DNA of 64,000 bases from Paraburkholderia sabiae (GTDB lineage: Bacteria; Pseudomonadota; Gammaproteobacteria; Burkholderiales; Burkholderiaceae), in the NCBI RefSeq assembly GCF_030412785.1, contig NZ_CP125295.1, positions 1,736,001 through 1,800,000 of the forward strand, in the 5' to 3' direction. Shown piece by piece: positions 26,395 through 35,173 of the stretch. The notes under the pieces are model-generated. The model saw only the letters and a program-made list of their open reading frames with translations. It did no database searches and had not been told where the DNA came from. Made by a program: the position numbers and the translations under genes. The stretch's first letter is position 1, and the number at the start of each line of letters is the position of its first letter.

Positions 26395-26552
26395 CCGGTA
26401 ATCCTCTTCCTCTTCTCACTACGTTGGCAAGCCGCGCCTCGCGCGGCGTTCAACCACCCACGATACACGAAGCGGGTTTTTCTTTCCTTTAGCGGCAAAA
26501 GCCCCTACGGGCGTTGCGTACAATGGGCGCACCCCAATTTGACGAGGCGCGC

Positions 26553-28226
26553 ATGGCCCGCATTGTCCCCGACGACTGGAAGAGTCTCGCCACCACGGGC
26601 GCCGCCGCGCGCGAGCGCGAAACGCTGGCGCTGTTCGAAGAGGCGCTGCCGCGCGACTACACCGTCTATCACGGCGTGCACTGGACGCGGCTGCACGAAG
26701 GGTTTTCGGTGTTCGGCGAGGCCGACTTCGTCATCGTGAGTCCGTCGGGGCGCGTGATGATCGTCGAGCAGAAAACCGGCTTCCTGCGCGAAACGCCGAA
26801 AGGGCTCGTCAAGGTCTACATGCAGACCGAGCGCAACGTCGCGATTGCTTTGGCGCGCACGATCGAAGGGCTGCACCGGCGCTTCACGGCGGAGTTCGGC
26901 GCGGGCACGTATTTCATCGAAGAGTTGCTGTATTGCCCGGATCATGTCGTTCGGGACACGGCGATTGCGGGCGTGAACCCGGCGCGCATCGTCGATGCAA
27001 AACGCAAGGACCAGATGATCGACATCATCCGCGAAGCGCTGCCCGCCGACGAGCCGCGTCTCGCGTGCGCGTCGAAGATCCACCATTTTCTCGCTGACGA
27101 ACTCGCGCTCGCGCCCGACACGAGCGCGCTCGTCGGTCAGGCGGGCACGCTCGTCACGCGGCTCGCGGGCGGGCTGGCGACGTGGGCGCGCCGGCTCGAA
27201 TTCTCGCCGTTCCGGCTGCGCGTGATCGGAACGGCAGGTTCCGGCAAGACGCAGCTGGCCGTGCAGGTGATGAAAGACGCCGTCGCGCGCGGCGAGCGGC
27301 CGCTGTACGTGTGCTTCAACCGGCCGCTCGCCGATCACATCGCGCGCGTCGCGCCGCCGGAAGCGAAGATCGCGAACTATCACCAGCTATGCGACTGGAT
27401 CGTGCGCGAAAGCGGCAGCGCGCCGGACTTTCAGAGCAACGACGTGTTTGCGCAGCTCGAAAGCGCGTTCGCCGCGACGCCGATCGACGAGCGCTGGCAG
27501 TACGACGTGCTGATCGTCGACGAAGGGCAGGATTTCCAGCAGCCTTGGGTGGCTTCGCTCGAACGGCTGCTGAAGCCGGGCGGCGCGTGGTGGTGGCTCG
27601 AAGACCCGCTGCAGAACCTGTACATGCGCGAACCCGTCGCGCTGCCGGGCTGGACGGTGCTGCGCGAATCGACCAACTATCGCAGTCCGCGCGACATCCT
27701 CGACTACCTGCGCAACGTGGTCGGCGCGACGGTGCCGCTGGCGGGCAGTCTGTCGGCGGGCGGTCCGTTCGACGGCTCCGATATTTCGCTGTCGACCTAC
27801 GACGAAACCCAGACGCCCGACAGCTGTATCGACGCGACCAAGCGCGCGATCACCCACGCGCTCGCGCTTGGTTTTCGGAAGCAGGACATCGCGGTGCTGT
27901 CGTTTCGCGGACGCGAAGGCTCGGTGCTGTGGCCGCTCGATCATCTTGGCCCGCACCGGCTGCGCAGCTTCACGGGCAAATACGATCTGTTCGGCAATCC
28001 CGCGTATCGGGAAGGCGACGTGCTGCTCGATTCGATCTACCGCTTCAAGGGGCAGTCGGCGCCGTGCGTGATCCTGAGCGAAGTGGATTTCGACGCGTTC
28101 GACGAGCGCAACGCGCGCAAGCTGTTCGTCGGTGCGACGCGCGCGACGATGAAGCTGATCGTGGTCGCTTCGCAGCGCGCCGCGCGGCATCTGCAACTGG
28201 GCGAAGGGAAGGAACAGGCGGCGTAG
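26553..28226 (+). CDS. NERD-domain SF1 helicase-like ATPase
   Basis: About 557 residues. The N-terminal third is a nuclease-related NERD domain (GEADFVIVSPSGRVMIVEQKTGFL, with Glu-Ala-Asp and Glu-Gln-Lys resembling the D-ExK nuclease core). A superfamily 1 helicase follows: Walker A GTAGSGKTQLA at about residues 227-237, Walker B LIVDEGQDF at about 320, and the C-terminal motifs YRFKGQSAPCVIL and LFVGATRAT. The start at 26553 has ACGAGG upstream; an earlier in-frame ATG exists at 26523. It may act in DNA repair or defence against foreign DNA. It is flanked by unrelated metabolic genes. Confidence 0.85.
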   Translation: MARIVPDDWKSLATTGAAARERETLALFEEALPRDYTVYHGVHWTRLHEGFSVFGEADFVIVSPSGRVMIVEQKTGFLRETPKGLVKVYMQTERNVAIALARTIEGLHRRFTAEFGAGTYFIEELLYCPDHVVRDTAIAGVNPARIVDAKRKDQMIDIIREALPADEPRLACASKIHHFLADELALAPDTSALVGQAGTLVTRLAGGLATWARRLEFSPFRLRVIGTAGSGKTQLAVQVMKDAVARGERPLYVCFNRPLADHIARVAPPEAKIANYHQLCDWIVRESGSAPDFQSNDVFAQLESAFAATPIDERWQYDVLIVDEGQDFQQPWVASLERLLKPGGAWWWLEDPLQNLYMREPVALPGWTVLRESTNYRSPRDILDYLRNVVGATVPLAGSLSAGGPFDGSDISLSTYDETQTPDSCIDATKRAITHALALGFRKQDIAVLSFRGREGSVLWPLDHLGPHRLRSFTGKYDLFGNPAYREGDVLLDSIYRFKGQSAPCVILSEVDFDAFDERNARKLFVGATRATMKLIVVASQRAARHLQLGEGKEQAA

Positions 28227-28264
28227 CGCGCCGCCGCAAAAGCGTCGTAAAGCGTCGTGAAGCC

Positions 28265-29212
28265 TCAGTGCCAGGCCGACGCGCTGAGGAGCGTGCCCTT
28301 GTGCTTGAGCGCGTCCCACCAGATCACGCGCAGCAGCGGCGCGAGCTTCGCGATATAGAGCGCCTGCACGGGATCGCTTTCGATGAAGTGCGTGACGCCG
28401 CAGCGCAGTGCCGCGGCCGCCTTGTGCGCGGCGGCGCCTTCGGGCGTTTCGTCGTGCGTGTCGGGCGTGCGCATCACCAGTTCCAGATGGCCGAAGCCGT
28501 GACGTTCCAGCCACGCGCGCGTGCGCTGGAGATCGGCGTGAGGCCGGCCCGTGATCACCGCGCGCACCTTCTGCAGATCGACGTCGGGCAGCACTTCGTA
28601 CGGCAGCAGCGCGTCGCGCTCGTTCAAAGCGGCGGCGAGATCTTCGTCATACCGTGACAGCGGCACGTCGGGCAGCAGGATGCCGTCCAGATCGATCGCG
28701 TACGTCGCGTATTCGTGGTCATCCGCCATTTTCTCGGTGGAACCGGCCTCGACTTTCAGCCAGTCCTCGCGATAGTCGTCCGTGTAGGCTTGCCGCTCCC
28801 ACGGAAACAGCGCGAAAAAGCCCGAGGCGTCGTTTGCGTAGTCGGGGCGGATGCGGCTGATTTCGTCGTAGGCGCCCGTCAGCGTCTTGACGATCAGGCC
28901 GTGCTGTTCGAGAAACGCGATGCAGTCGACCAGCGTGAAACCGCGCCCCGCGATGTCTTCGCACAACAGCACTTTCGAGCCCGGCGACGGCAGCGGTTGC
29001 GCCGAATCCCACGTGACATGGCGCGCCCGACGGTCGTAGCTGAGAAACGCGACGGGGACGCCGATCGCGTGCGACGCCATCAACGCGAGCGGCGCGCCGC
29101 CCCGTAGAATGCCGACGGCGGCGGCGAAGCGCTCTTCGAGCAGCGCGGGCTGCAACGAGTCGATCCAGTGGTCGAGCTGTTCGTAGGTCAACGGTAGAAC
29201 CGGCTTTTTCAT
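28265..29212 (-). CDS. Phosphoribosyltransferase-like / HAD-like fusion protein
   Basis: About 315 residues with two recognisable parts. The first (about residues 15-110) resembles type I phosphoribosyltransferases: AAVGILRGGAPLALMASHAIG and LLCEDIAGRGFTLVDC, in the position of the PRPP loop usually ending DDxxxTGxT. The second (from about residue 165) resembles HAD phosphatases: YAIDLDGILLPD (motif I), AVITGRPHADL (motif II), HKAAAA (Lys) and HFIESDPVQA (acidic motif). The ATG at 29212 was chosen over an upstream one at 29299. The combination could couple a nucleobase or nucleotide transfer with dephosphorylation; the substrate is unknown. Confidence 0.7.
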   Translation of the reverse strand: MKKPVLPLTYEQLDHWIDSLQPALLEERFAAAVGILRGGAPLALMASHAIGVPVAFLSYDRRARHVTWDSAQPLPSPGSKVLLCEDIAGRGFTLVDCIAFLEQHGLIVKTLTGAYDEISRIRPDYANDASGFFALFPWERQAYTDDYREDWLKVEAGSTEKMADDHEYATYAIDLDGILLPDVPLSRYDEDLAAALNERDALLPYEVLPDVDLQKVRAVITGRPHADLQRTRAWLERHGFGHLELVMRTPDTHDETPEGAAAHKAAAALRCGVTHFIESDPVQALYIAKLAPLLRVIWWDALKHKGTLLSASAWH

Positions 29213-29418
29213 GACGGACGGATGTTGCGCAGTGTGATGTGCCGGATGGACGCGCGTCGGCGAAACGGCTTTTTTTGAGATGGAGCCGATATTATGCACG
29301 CCATGTAAAGATTCTGTGTCGGGGCATGTCCCGGTGCGCTGTCGTTATTGTCTGACGGCGTTGTCAGGCACAATGCCGGCACCATTGACAACAAGACCAC
29401 AAGAAGAGGGACCTGAAA

Positions 29419-29943
29419 GTGCACCACAAGAAGAACGGATGGTTGCGCGTGCTGGCGCTGATGTCCGTGCTGGCGCTGGCTTTCGCTTCGTTCGAAGCGG
29501 CCGCCGCGCCGTTCGCGACGACGCTCGCGCTCGACGTGAAGGGCAAGATTTCGAAGACCAACGACGCCGATCACACCGTCTTTCATTTTTCCGAGGCAGA
29601 TCTGCTCGCGCTGCCCGCTCATAACATTTCGACGTCGACGACCTGGACGGCCAAATCGACCTTCACGGGGCCGCTGCTCGCGGATATCCTCAAGACCGTG
29701 GGCGCGTACGGCGATCAGATCGAAATCCATACGCTGGACGACTACACGTACACCGTTCCCGTGTCGGACTCGGGCCGCTATGGCGTGATCGTCGCGTACA
29801 GCATGAACGGCAAGCGCCTGCAGGTCAGCGACTTCGGGCCGCTGTTTCTCATCTATCCGCGCGACCAGTTTCCCGGCGAACTGGCGGGGGCGTCGGCGGA
29901 CGCGAAATTCGTATGGCAGATCAAGGCTCTCATCGTCAAATAG
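29419..29943 (+). CDS. Periplasmic molybdopterin-oxidoreductase-domain-like protein
   Basis: A 174-residue secreted protein. VLALMSVLALAFASFEAAAA is a signal peptide. The mature part has the fold pattern of the oxidoreductase molybdopterin-binding domain: FSEADLLALPAHNISTST, FTGPLLADILKTVGAYGD, YTYTVPVSDSGRYGVIVAY and GPLFLIYPRDQFP. No Cys is present in the mature part, so the Mo-ligand Cys of sulfite-oxidase-type enzymes is missing and catalysis is unlikely. It overlaps the hybrid kinase gene by 31 bp, suggesting that it is a periplasmic sensing partner of that kinase. Confidence 0.8.
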   Translation: MHHKKNGWLRVLALMSVLALAFASFEAAAAPFATTLALDVKGKISKTNDADHTVFHFSEADLLALPAHNISTSTTWTAKSTFTGPLLADILKTVGAYGDQIEIHTLDDYTYTVPVSDSGRYGVIVAYSMNGKRLQVSDFGPLFLIYPRDQFPGELAGASADAKFVWQIKALIVK

Positions 29944-31766
29944 GACGGCGCCCGCTGCGCCGCGTCGTACTCGTCGTCATCTGGATCGCCGCGCTCGCGG
30001 CGCCGATTACGGCGATCAGCTATCTGCTCTACTCGACGCTCCTCAATCCCCGCGCGACCCAGCAGGTGACGGGCACCTACGACGGCTTCTACTGGGACGC
30101 CGCGCAGTTGCAGATCGCCTATGCGCGGCTCGAAAGCCAGCTTTTGCTGTACCAGACGGGCGTCGATAGCGACTATCCGCGGCTCACGCTGCATTTCCAG
30201 GTGCTGCAATCGAAGCTGCGCGTGATGGCGGGCTCGACGCAACGTCTTGCCGCGCAGGCGGAATCGGTGCAACGCCAGCAGGAGGAACTCGCGGGACTGT
30301 CGGCGATGCTGGTTGCATTGCAGCCGTCGCTCGACGCTCTGCCGACGACGCCCGCGCTCGCCTCGCAGATGGTCGAGGAACTGCGCAAGCACTGGAAGGA
30401 AGTCAACGACCTCGCCCAGAGCCGTCGCAACGTCGATCTGCAGGATCGCGAGGCGATGAACACCGACTTCATCGCGAAGCGGCGGATGCTGTTCGCGGGC
30501 GGGCTGGTGCTGCTGTTGCTGTCGGCGGCGGCGACCGCGCTGCTGGTGATGAACGGCCGGCGCCGCACAAAGCTGATTCTCCAGCAGCACGCCGCGCTCG
30601 ACGCCGAGCATCAGGCGAGCCGCGCCGCGCGCGAGGCGAGTCTCGCAAAGGACGCGTTCCTCGGCATGATCAGCCACGAGCTGCGCACGCCGCTGCACGC
30701 GATCGTTTCGTCGATCGAACTGCTCGGCTTCAACTTCCATTCCGACGCGGACCGCAAGGTGATCCAGCGGCTGGAAACGGCCGCGCGCCACCTCGAAGCG
30801 CAGATGAAGGATCTGACCGACTACGCGCGTCTCGGCGCGGGCAAGCTCGAATTGCGCAACGAGCATTTCGATCCGCGCGAGCTTCTGGTGTCGATCGTCG
30901 ACGAAAACGAACCGGCGGCGCGCGCGAAGGGTCTTGCCTTCGAAGGCAGCGCGAGCGGGCGCATCGGCCTCGTCGATTCCGATCCGCATCGCGTCCGTCA
31001 GATCGTCAACAACCTCGTGACCAATGGCATCCGCTATACGGAGCGCGGCAGGGTCACGCTGCATTTCGAACAGCGCGACGACGCGCTGACGGTGGTCGTC
31101 ACCGACACGGGTGCGGGCGTGCCCAACAAGCAGATTCCGCTGATCTTCAAGGAATTCACGCAACTCGACTCGTCGCGATCGCGGCGCTTCGAGGGCGCGG
31201 GGATGGGGCTCGCGATCGTGCAGGGTCTGGTCGATCTGTTCGGCGGGACGATCGATGTCGACAGCGAGGTAGGCAAGGGCACGCGCTTCGCGGTGACGAT
31301 TCCTGTGACATCCGTCGCCGCGCCCGCCGGGGCTGCCGCCGCGCCGCAAGCGACGCGCGGCGAAGGACGCCCGCAGGTGCTGATCGTCGACGACAACCAG
31401 CTGATCCGCGAGTCGCTGTGCGAAATGCTCGCGCACATGGGCTGCGATGCCGCCGCCGTCGCCAAGGCCGACGACGCGCACGCCTGGCTCGCAGCGCGGC
31501 GCTGCGATCTGGTGCTGCTCGACCTGCATATGCCGGACAAGGACGGCTATGCGTTCATGGCCGAATACAACGAGAAGACGGAAGGGCAACCCGCCGACAC
31601 GCGCACGCCCGTGATCGCCGTGAGCGCTTATGCGCCGGACGGCACGCAGCGCGCCGAAGCCGATCTGTTCTTCGACAGCCTGACGAAGCCCGTCCACTAC
31701 GAAGTGCTGCGCGTTGCCGTGCAGCGCGCGCTGGCGGCGCGGCACGGGGCGTCGGTGGCGGGCTGA
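29913..31766 (+). CDS. Hybrid sensor histidine kinase with C-terminal receiver
   Basis: A 617-residue two-helix sensor kinase. Transmembrane helices at about residues 18-40 and 191-213 bound a periplasmic helical domain of roughly 150 residues. The kinase core has SHELRTPLHAIV (phospho-His near residue 255), VNNLVTNGIRYT (N box), DTGAGVPNKQ (G1) and GAGMGLAIVQGL (G2). The receiver has IVDDNQ, LVLLDLHMPDKDG (Asp near 537) and LTKPVHYE. Its start overlaps the preceding periplasmic protein gene, and it converges on a BetR-REC regulator gene. The input is probably sensed with that periplasmic partner. Confidence 0.93.
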   Translation: MADQGSHRQIGRRPLRRVVLVVIWIAALAAPITAISYLLYSTLLNPRATQQVTGTYDGFYWDAAQLQIAYARLESQLLLYQTGVDSDYPRLTLHFQVLQSKLRVMAGSTQRLAAQAESVQRQQEELAGLSAMLVALQPSLDALPTTPALASQMVEELRKHWKEVNDLAQSRRNVDLQDREAMNTDFIAKRRMLFAGGLVLLLLSAAATALLVMNGRRRTKLILQQHAALDAEHQASRAAREASLAKDAFLGMISHELRTPLHAIVSSIELLGFNFHSDADRKVIQRLETAARHLEAQMKDLTDYARLGAGKLELRNEHFDPRELLVSIVDENEPAARAKGLAFEGSASGRIGLVDSDPHRVRQIVNNLVTNGIRYTERGRVTLHFEQRDDALTVVVTDTGAGVPNKQIPLIFKEFTQLDSSRSRRFEGAGMGLAIVQGLVDLFGGTIDVDSEVGKGTRFAVTIPVTSVAAPAGAAAAPQATRGEGRPQVLIVDDNQLIRESLCEMLAHMGCDAAAVAKADDAHAWLAARRCDLVLLDLHMPDKDGYAFMAEYNEKTEGQPADTRTPVIAVSAYAPDGTQRAEADLFFDSLTKPVHYEVLRVAVQRALAARHGASVAG

Positions 31767-31797
31767 CCGGCGTTTATCGACGGAGGCCCGCCAGCGC

Positions 31798-32652
31798 TTA
31801 CGCGCGGCTCAAACGCTTCGACAGTTCGGCGACGAGAATCGCCATGCGCGCCGGTTTTTCGTAGCACGCGACGTCGTAGTTGCGCACGATGTCGCTGATC
31901 TCCGACTCGCTCGCCTTGCCCGTCAGCAGTTCGCCCGTCAGCACGAAAATGGGCGCGTCCGGGTTCTCCGACGCGCGTACCGCGCGAATCGCTTCCGCCG
32001 ACGTCTGCGGCCCGAACAGCCAGTCGATCACGACGCCGTCGAACACCTGCGTCTGCAACGTTTCCGCGAACGCGGCGAGCCCGTAGATCGCGACGGCCGC
32101 GAAGCCGCTGCGTTCCAGATAGTCGCGCAGGTTGTCGGCGGACGACTGGTCGTCGTCGACGACGGCGATCAGCGGCTTGTCGGTTTCGGCGCGGCGCGGA
32201 TAAATCTCGATCTTGTGGACTTCGTGCGCGTTCTGATAGAGCGCGCCGTCGTGACGCACGACGCGCCACTGATCGAGCTTCGACCACGCGATGAACTCAG
32301 GCCGGCTGCCCGCCTCGATCGGCGCGCCGATCCACGCGGTGCACGCCAGTTCGATCGAGCCGACCGCGAACACGGCCTCCTGCGCGGTGGCGCCCACCAT
32401 GCCGGGGTCGAGCGATTGCGCGCCGAACAGCTGCGCGGCCGGTTCGCCGAACACCTCGGCGACTTTCTTGATCTGCGAGAGCGTCCACGGACTGTTGCCG
32501 CGCAGCTTCCGGTGGCCTTGCGAAAAACTCAAATCGAGGATCCGGCAAAGCTCGCTGGTCTGCTGACGCTTGCCGATGCCGTGACGGCTCATCAACTCGC
32601 GCACGCGTTCGGCGACGGCTAGCGAATCGGTTGAGGTGGCTTCGTTGGACAT
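31798..32652 (-). CDS. BetR-domain response regulator
   Basis: A 284-residue protein with an N-terminal BetR-type helix-turn-helix (VRELMSRHGIGKRQQTSELC, LDLSFSQGHRKLRGNSPWTL, KKVAEVFGEPAAQLFG), a central linker domain of about 70 residues, and a C-terminal receiver (IAVVDDDQSSADNL, GVVIDWLFGP, FVLTGEL, CYEKPARM). Placing the receiver after the DNA-binding part is the reverse of the common order. The conserved Asp, Thr and Lys are all present, so it should be phosphorylatable. It converges on the hybrid kinase gene with a 31-bp gap and is its likely partner. Confidence 0.85.
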   Translation of the reverse strand: MSNEATSTDSLAVAERVRELMSRHGIGKRQQTSELCRILDLSFSQGHRKLRGNSPWTLSQIKKVAEVFGEPAAQLFGAQSLDPGMVGATAQEAVFAVGSIELACTAWIGAPIEAGSRPEFIAWSKLDQWRVVRHDGALYQNAHEVHKIEIYPRRAETDKPLIAVVDDDQSSADNLRDYLERSGFAAVAIYGLAAFAETLQTQVFDGVVIDWLFGPQTSAEAIRAVRASENPDAPIFVLTGELLTGKASESEISDIVRNYDVACYEKPARMAILVAELSKRLSRA

Positions 32653-33110
32653 GCGCGAAGTGTGTGTCGATGTAAGTAGTTGTATATGACGAGACCTCGT
32701 GGCCGCAGCGCGTTGCCACGCGGCACGCCGGAAGGACGCTGTCCTCGCGGGTCAGCAACTGTACCGCAAGACTTCAGGCGCGCCTGGTGTCGCGCCGTGT
32801 CCGCATGATCGAGTGCGTTCGACGAATCTGCCGATTTTAATGAGTTCGATCGCCCGTTGCGAACGAGGGCATGTCCGATTCATGCGTAACCTTTCTATTT
32901 TAACGGCGAAATGTATGCAAAACGAATGACGCAAGAGAGTAAACGCGCGATTTCGGCTGTGGAACGACTGGCCGACTGATGCTGCGCAACGGTGCAGGGA
33001 TGAGCAAATGCGACGCCCGGACGTTTTTTGGCCGGGATTGCGGCGCGCGGATGGGCTTGAGAAGATGCAGTCCCTTGCTACCTGCCTCGTTGCGCCATTT
33101 TTCGCTTCCG
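32653..33110. other. 458-bp divergent intergenic region, no gene seen
   Basis: It lies between the BetR-REC gene and the FAD oxidoreductase. An in-frame extension of the oxidoreductase reaches 32979 but is not conserved-looking. The segment is locally AT-richer around 32830-32930 and should hold promoters for both genes. Confidence 0.5.
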
Positions 33111-34451
33111 ATGACGACCACTTATCCGCTGCACGCCAATCTGAGTCCGGCCGACACGCCGTTTCCCGATCAAGCCGACGTCGTCATCGCGGGCGCGGGC
33201 ATCATGGGTTGCGCGGCGGCGTATTACCTCGCGCGCCGCGGCGTGAAGGCGGTGGTGCTCGACAAGTCGCGTATCGCGGGCCAGCAGTCGACGCGCGCGT
33301 GGGGTTTCGTGCGGCAGCAAGGCCGCGAAGCCGCCGAGGTGCCGCTGATGATGGCGGGCATGCGTATCTGGGAGCAGCTGGAAAGCGAGCTGAATTTCGA
33401 TCTCGAGTGGCGGCAGGGCGGCTGTCTGTACGTCGCGGACAACGACGAGGACTGGGCATCGTTCCAGCAATGGCTGGACGTTGCGAAACAGTACGGATTG
33501 GACACGCGCACGCTCGATCGGTCGCAGATCGACCAGCATGTGCGGGGCATGCAAGGCAAGGCGCTGGGCGGCCTGTACACGCCGAGCGACGGCCAGGCCG
33601 AACCGCGCCGCGCGGCGGCCGCGTTCGCGGCGCGCGCCGTGGAAGGGGGCGCGCGATTCTTCGAGGGCTGCGGCGTGGTGGGCATCGAGCGGGCGGCGGG
33701 TGCGGTGACGGGCGTCGTCACCGAGCGCGGCACGATCCGCACGCAGCGGGTGATCGTCGCGGCGGGCGCGACCAGCTGGCGGCTGCTCGACACGCTCGGC
33801 ATTGCGTTGCCGCAGCAGGCGGTGCGCGGCACGTGCATGCGGACGAATCCTTTGCCGGCTGTTACTGCTTCGACGTTCTGGGGGCATGGGCTCGGCATTC
33901 GTCAGCGGGCGAATGGCGCGATCAATCTCGCCGATGATATGCAGGTCGATGTCGATATGACGTTGGGGCACTTCCGTGCGTTGAAGTGGTTTTTGCCTGA
34001 GCTGTGGACGCAGCGCGAGAAGTTCAGCTTCCATCTGAACGGAGCGATGTTTCGCGATCTGCGGGACCGGTTGCCGGGTGTCGTGCCTGCTGGCGAGCGT
34101 GTTTTGCATCCTCGGGATCCGAATCCGCAGCCCAATCGCGGGCATGCGCCGCGTGCTTTGCAGAAGTTGCATGCGTTGTTTCCTGCGCTTAAGGACGCGC
34201 GGATTGTTGAGTCTTGGGCTGGGTTGATTGATGTGCTGCCCGATGGGATTCCTGTGCTTGATGCGCCTTCTCAGATTCCTGGTCTGCTAATCGCTACCGG
34301 GTTTTGTGGGCATGGGTTTGCCATGGGGCCAGTCGTTGGGCGGCTTATGGCCGAGTGGATCGATGATGGTGGGCCTTCTCTCGAGCTTTCTGCCTTTCGG
34401 CTGCAGCGGTTTTTTGATGGGACTATGCAGAGGCCGCGGAGTATGTTGTAA
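33111..34451 (+). CDS. FAD-dependent oxidoreductase (DadA/DAO family)
   Basis: About 446 residues. VVIAGAGIMGCAAAYYLARRG is the FAD dinucleotide motif, STRAWGFVRQQGRE the conserved post-FAD block and ESWAGLIDVLPDGIPVLD plus GFCGHGFAMGP the C-terminal FAD contacts, as in D-amino-acid dehydrogenase and sarcosine-oxidase-like proteins. The ATG at 33111 begins MTTTYPLHANL; an upstream frame from 32979 is disregarded. Near 33850 the third codon positions switch from mostly C/G to mostly T/G through to the end, 2 bp before repeat copy 2. The substrate is probably an amino or imino acid; the hydroxyproline genes beyond the repeat make such a role plausible. Confidence 0.9.
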   Translation: MTTTYPLHANLSPADTPFPDQADVVIAGAGIMGCAAAYYLARRGVKAVVLDKSRIAGQQSTRAWGFVRQQGREAAEVPLMMAGMRIWEQLESELNFDLEWRQGGCLYVADNDEDWASFQQWLDVAKQYGLDTRTLDRSQIDQHVRGMQGKALGGLYTPSDGQAEPRRAAAAFAARAVEGGARFFEGCGVVGIERAAGAVTGVVTERGTIRTQRVIVAAGATSWRLLDTLGIALPQQAVRGTCMRTNPLPAVTASTFWGHGLGIRQRANGAINLADDMQVDVDMTLGHFRALKWFLPELWTQREKFSFHLNGAMFRDLRDRLPGVVPAGERVLHPRDPNPQPNRGHAPRALQKLHALFPALKDARIVESWAGLIDVLPDGIPVLDAPSQIPGLLIATGFCGHGFAMGPVVGRLMAEWIDDGGPSLELSAFRLQRFFDGTMQRPRSML

Positions 34452-34453
34452 GT

Positions 34454-35173
34454 GGTTTTTTTGTCTGCGACGCTAGTCGCCATTCTGGTCTTTTCGCTTT
34501 TGGTTTTTGTTTTTGGCTTTTGCCTTTTATCTTTTGGTTGGCATCCGCGATTTCGTATCGGTGCTTCATGCGTTGCCCCTGTGCGGGGCGGCACCTACTT
34601 TTCTTTGCAGCGGCAAAGAAAAGTAGGCAAAAGAAAGCCGCTTCAAACCTCCGGTGCCCGCCAGGATAACGCCACGGCACACGGTGTTTGAGCTGTCGCG
34701 CAGCGACGCAAACACGCCGTAGAAAGCCCGCAGTCAGGCGCGCGCGGCGCGAAAGATGACATCCACCTGGGGCACATTCGGTCAGCACGTTTTTTGCACT
34801 TGCCCTCGGTCTGATTGCGGCGGTATGTGCTCCAGACTGTGTGGGCTTTTCGCGCCGTGCGCGCTGGACTGCGGGCTTTCTACGGAGTGCGGACGTCGCT
34901 GCGCGACGGCTCAACTGCGGCATGCTGAAGCGCGAACCTGGCGGGCACCGGAGGTACAAAAGCGGCTTTCTTTTGCCTACTTTTCTTTGCCGCTGCAAAG
35001 AAAAGTAGGTGCCGCCCCGCACAGGGGCAACGCCTGAAGTACGGATACGAATTCGCGGATGCCAGCCAAAAGGCAAAAGCCAAAAGCCAAAAGCCAAAAG
35101 CCAAAAGCCAAAAGCCAAAAGCCAAAAACAAAAAAAGCAAAGCATGGCGACTAGCGTCGCAGACAAAAAAACC
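34454..35173 (-). repeat. Long inverted-repeat element, copy 2 (loop reversed)
   Basis: About 720 bp, the longest copy. The left arm is 34454-34754, the loop 34755-34847 (93 bp, reverse complement of the loops in copies 1, 3 and 4) and the right arm 34848-35173. Both outer ends are intact, with GGTTTTTTTGTCTGCGACGC on the left mirrored on the right. The extra length comes from a 7-bp microsatellite in the right arm. It fills all the space between the stop codons of two converging genes. Confidence 0.95.
35066..35128. repeat. (CCAAAAG)9 microsatellite inside repeat copy 2
   Basis: Nine consecutive 7-bp units CCAAAAG (the second reads GCAAAAG, the last CCAAAAA) in the right-arm spacer. Other copies have shorter A-rich spacers at the same place, so this segment varies by slippage. 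Confidence 0.9.

Noticed and set aside
29853..31745. A 630-codon frame antisense to the hybrid kinase
   Set aside because: The plus-strand kinase has all catalytic boxes; the antisense product has no recognisable domain.
34454..35173. Element as a classical transposon with target-site duplication
   Set aside because: The sequences just outside the ends of the copies show no consistent short direct repeat, and no transposase lies in or near any copy.
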